A stretch of DNA of 6,543 bases, taken from Spirochaetaceae bacterium (lineage in GTDB: Bacteria > Spirochaetota > Spirochaetia > UBA9216). Under the pieces are notes generated by a model. It was not told the origin of the DNA. It was given only the letters and a program-made list of their open reading frames with translations, and did no database searches. The DNA is taken from positions 1-6,543 of the forward strand of contig JAQQAK010000441.1 in the NCBI GenBank assembly GCA_028527945.1. The letters run 5' to 3'. Both the position numbers and the translations under genes were made by a program. This document shows, piece by piece, positions 5,715 through 6,543 of this stretch (positions within the stretch are counted from its first letter, which is position 1; each line of letters starts with the position of its first letter).

Positions 5715-6543
5715 ATGGCGGATTTATCAAAAGAAGTTATAGATGAAATAGTGGCTGATCAAAGAAATGAGCTGGATGCGTCAATTATCTATGGAAAAAT
5801 TGCTGACAGGCATAAAAACCCTGCAAATAGTAAAATCTTGAGACAGATTGCAAACGATGAAAGAAAACACTATAAGATTCTAAAAAGCTATTCTGGACAA
5901 GATGTAAAACCAAGAAGGCTCAAGATTCTTTTGTACTTAATCTTTGCCAGATTCTTTGGAATAACCTTTACTTTCAAACAACTAGAAAAAGCAGAGGCTT
6001 ATGCCCATGAAGACTATAAGAAAATAGCAGAAAAACTACCTGAACTAAAAACAATTATAGATGACGAAGAACGTCATGAACGTGAACTTATAGACATGCT
6101 TGATGAAAAACGACTCAACTATATGGGATCTATTGTCCTGGGGCTTAACGATGCACTAGTAGAGCTTACAGGTGCTCTGGCAGGATATACCTTCGCTATC
6201 CAGGACAGCCGAAATATTGCGATGTTGGGACTCATAACAGGAATTTCAGCATCTTTATCAATGGGCGCAAGTGAATATTTATCAAAAAAACAAGAAAAAG
6301 AAGACAAAGCTCTTAGTTCAAGTCTCTATACAGGACTGGCCTACATCATAACTGTAGCACTCCTTATTTTACCGTTTCTACTTTTCTCCAATCCATTTGC
6401 GAACCTCATAATTACATTAGTAATTGCTGTGCTCATTATTTTTATGTTCAATTACTATATCTCAGTAGCAAAAGATTTATCATTTAAAAGTCGGTTTCTT
6501 GAAATGTCAGCTATCAGTGTTGGGGTCGCAATAATTTCATTCT
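5715..6543 (+). CDS. Ferritin-like domain fused to VIT1/CCC1 iron transporter, 3' end missing
   Basis: The visible 276 codons join two domains. Residues 1-130 are a rubrerythrin/ferritin-like four-helix bundle with di-iron ligands Glu19, Glu49-x-x-His52 ('DERKH'), Glu94 and Glu118-x-x-His121 ('DEERH'). Residues 138 onward are a VIT1/CCC1 membrane domain: 'GLNDALVELTGALAGY' (143-158), then 'SASLSMGASEYLS' (178-190) with the family's Met183 and Glu187, then further hydrophobic helices at about 206-224, 229-250 and 265-276. This arrangement is that of membrane-bound ferritin (MbfA-like, erythrin-VIT) proteins, which bind iron in the cytosolic domain and move Fe2+ or Mn2+ across the membrane, protecting from iron or peroxide stress. 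ATG 5715 has AGGAG (5704-5708) 6 bases upstream. The frame is open at the right edge; by family length only a short C-terminal piece is missing. Transport direction and metal are family inference. Confidence 0.92.
   Translation, partial: MADLSKEVIDEIVADQRNELDASIIYGKIADRHKNPANSKILRQIANDERKHYKILKSYSGQDVKPRRLKILLYLIFARFFGITFTFKQLEKAEAYAHEDYKKIAEKLPELKTIIDDEERHERELIDMLDEKRLNYMGSIVLGLNDALVELTGALAGYTFAIQDSRNIAMLGLITGISASLSMGASEYLSKKQEKEDKALSSSLYTGLAYIITVALLILPFLLFSNPFANLIITLVIAVLIIFMFNYYISVAKDLSFKSRFLEMSAISVGVAIISF

Noticed and set aside
6119..6307. 62-codon open frame on the minus strand near the right edge
   Set aside because: It is antisense to the conserved VIT1 core of the ferritin-VIT1 fusion, with no features of its own.

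Overview
The window is about 6.5 kb of ordinary-looking, low-GC bacterial chromosome carrying six protein genes, two of them cut by the window edges. I see no tRNA, rRNA, CRISPR array, insertion sequence or phage gene. The AT-rich codon use, AGGAG/GGAGG ribosome sites and at least one supported TTG start fit a low-GC anaerobe such as a host-associated spirochaete (Treponema-like) or a Firmicute. This assignment rests on impression only and is weak.

Layout, left to right: (1) the 3' end of a DUF2202 ferritin-like protein, closed by a hairpin terminator; (2) a TetR/AcrR-family regulator of the DhaS-like type, with a near-consensus promoter that holds a perfect 10-bp palindrome; (3) a complete oleate hydratase gene (ohyA) with its own promoter and a short dyad at the predicted 5' end of its transcript; (4) a strong hairpin terminator shared with a convergent gene; (5) on the minus strand, a tocopherol cyclase-like (lipocalin-related) protein; (6) a divergent intergenic region with the same 12-bp box in both promoter regions, in inverted orientation; (7) a membrane-anchored GGDEF diguanylate cyclase starting at TTG; (8) a hairpin-rich spacer with a promoter whose -35 lies in a dyad; (9) an N-terminal ferritin-like domain fused to a VIT1/CCC1 iron-transporter domain, running off the right edge.

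How the genes may work together (inference): the TetR regulator and oleate hydratase are adjacent and co-oriented, which suggests local control of a fatty-acid detoxifying or modifying enzyme. The convergent tocopherol cyclase-like protein belongs to a fold that handles hydrophobic substrates, so a lipid theme is plausible but unproven. Ferritin-like proteins at both ends suggest iron or peroxide handling nearby. I did not find a clearly new multi-gene system. The least explained items are the tocopherol cyclase-like gene and the paired promoter boxes.
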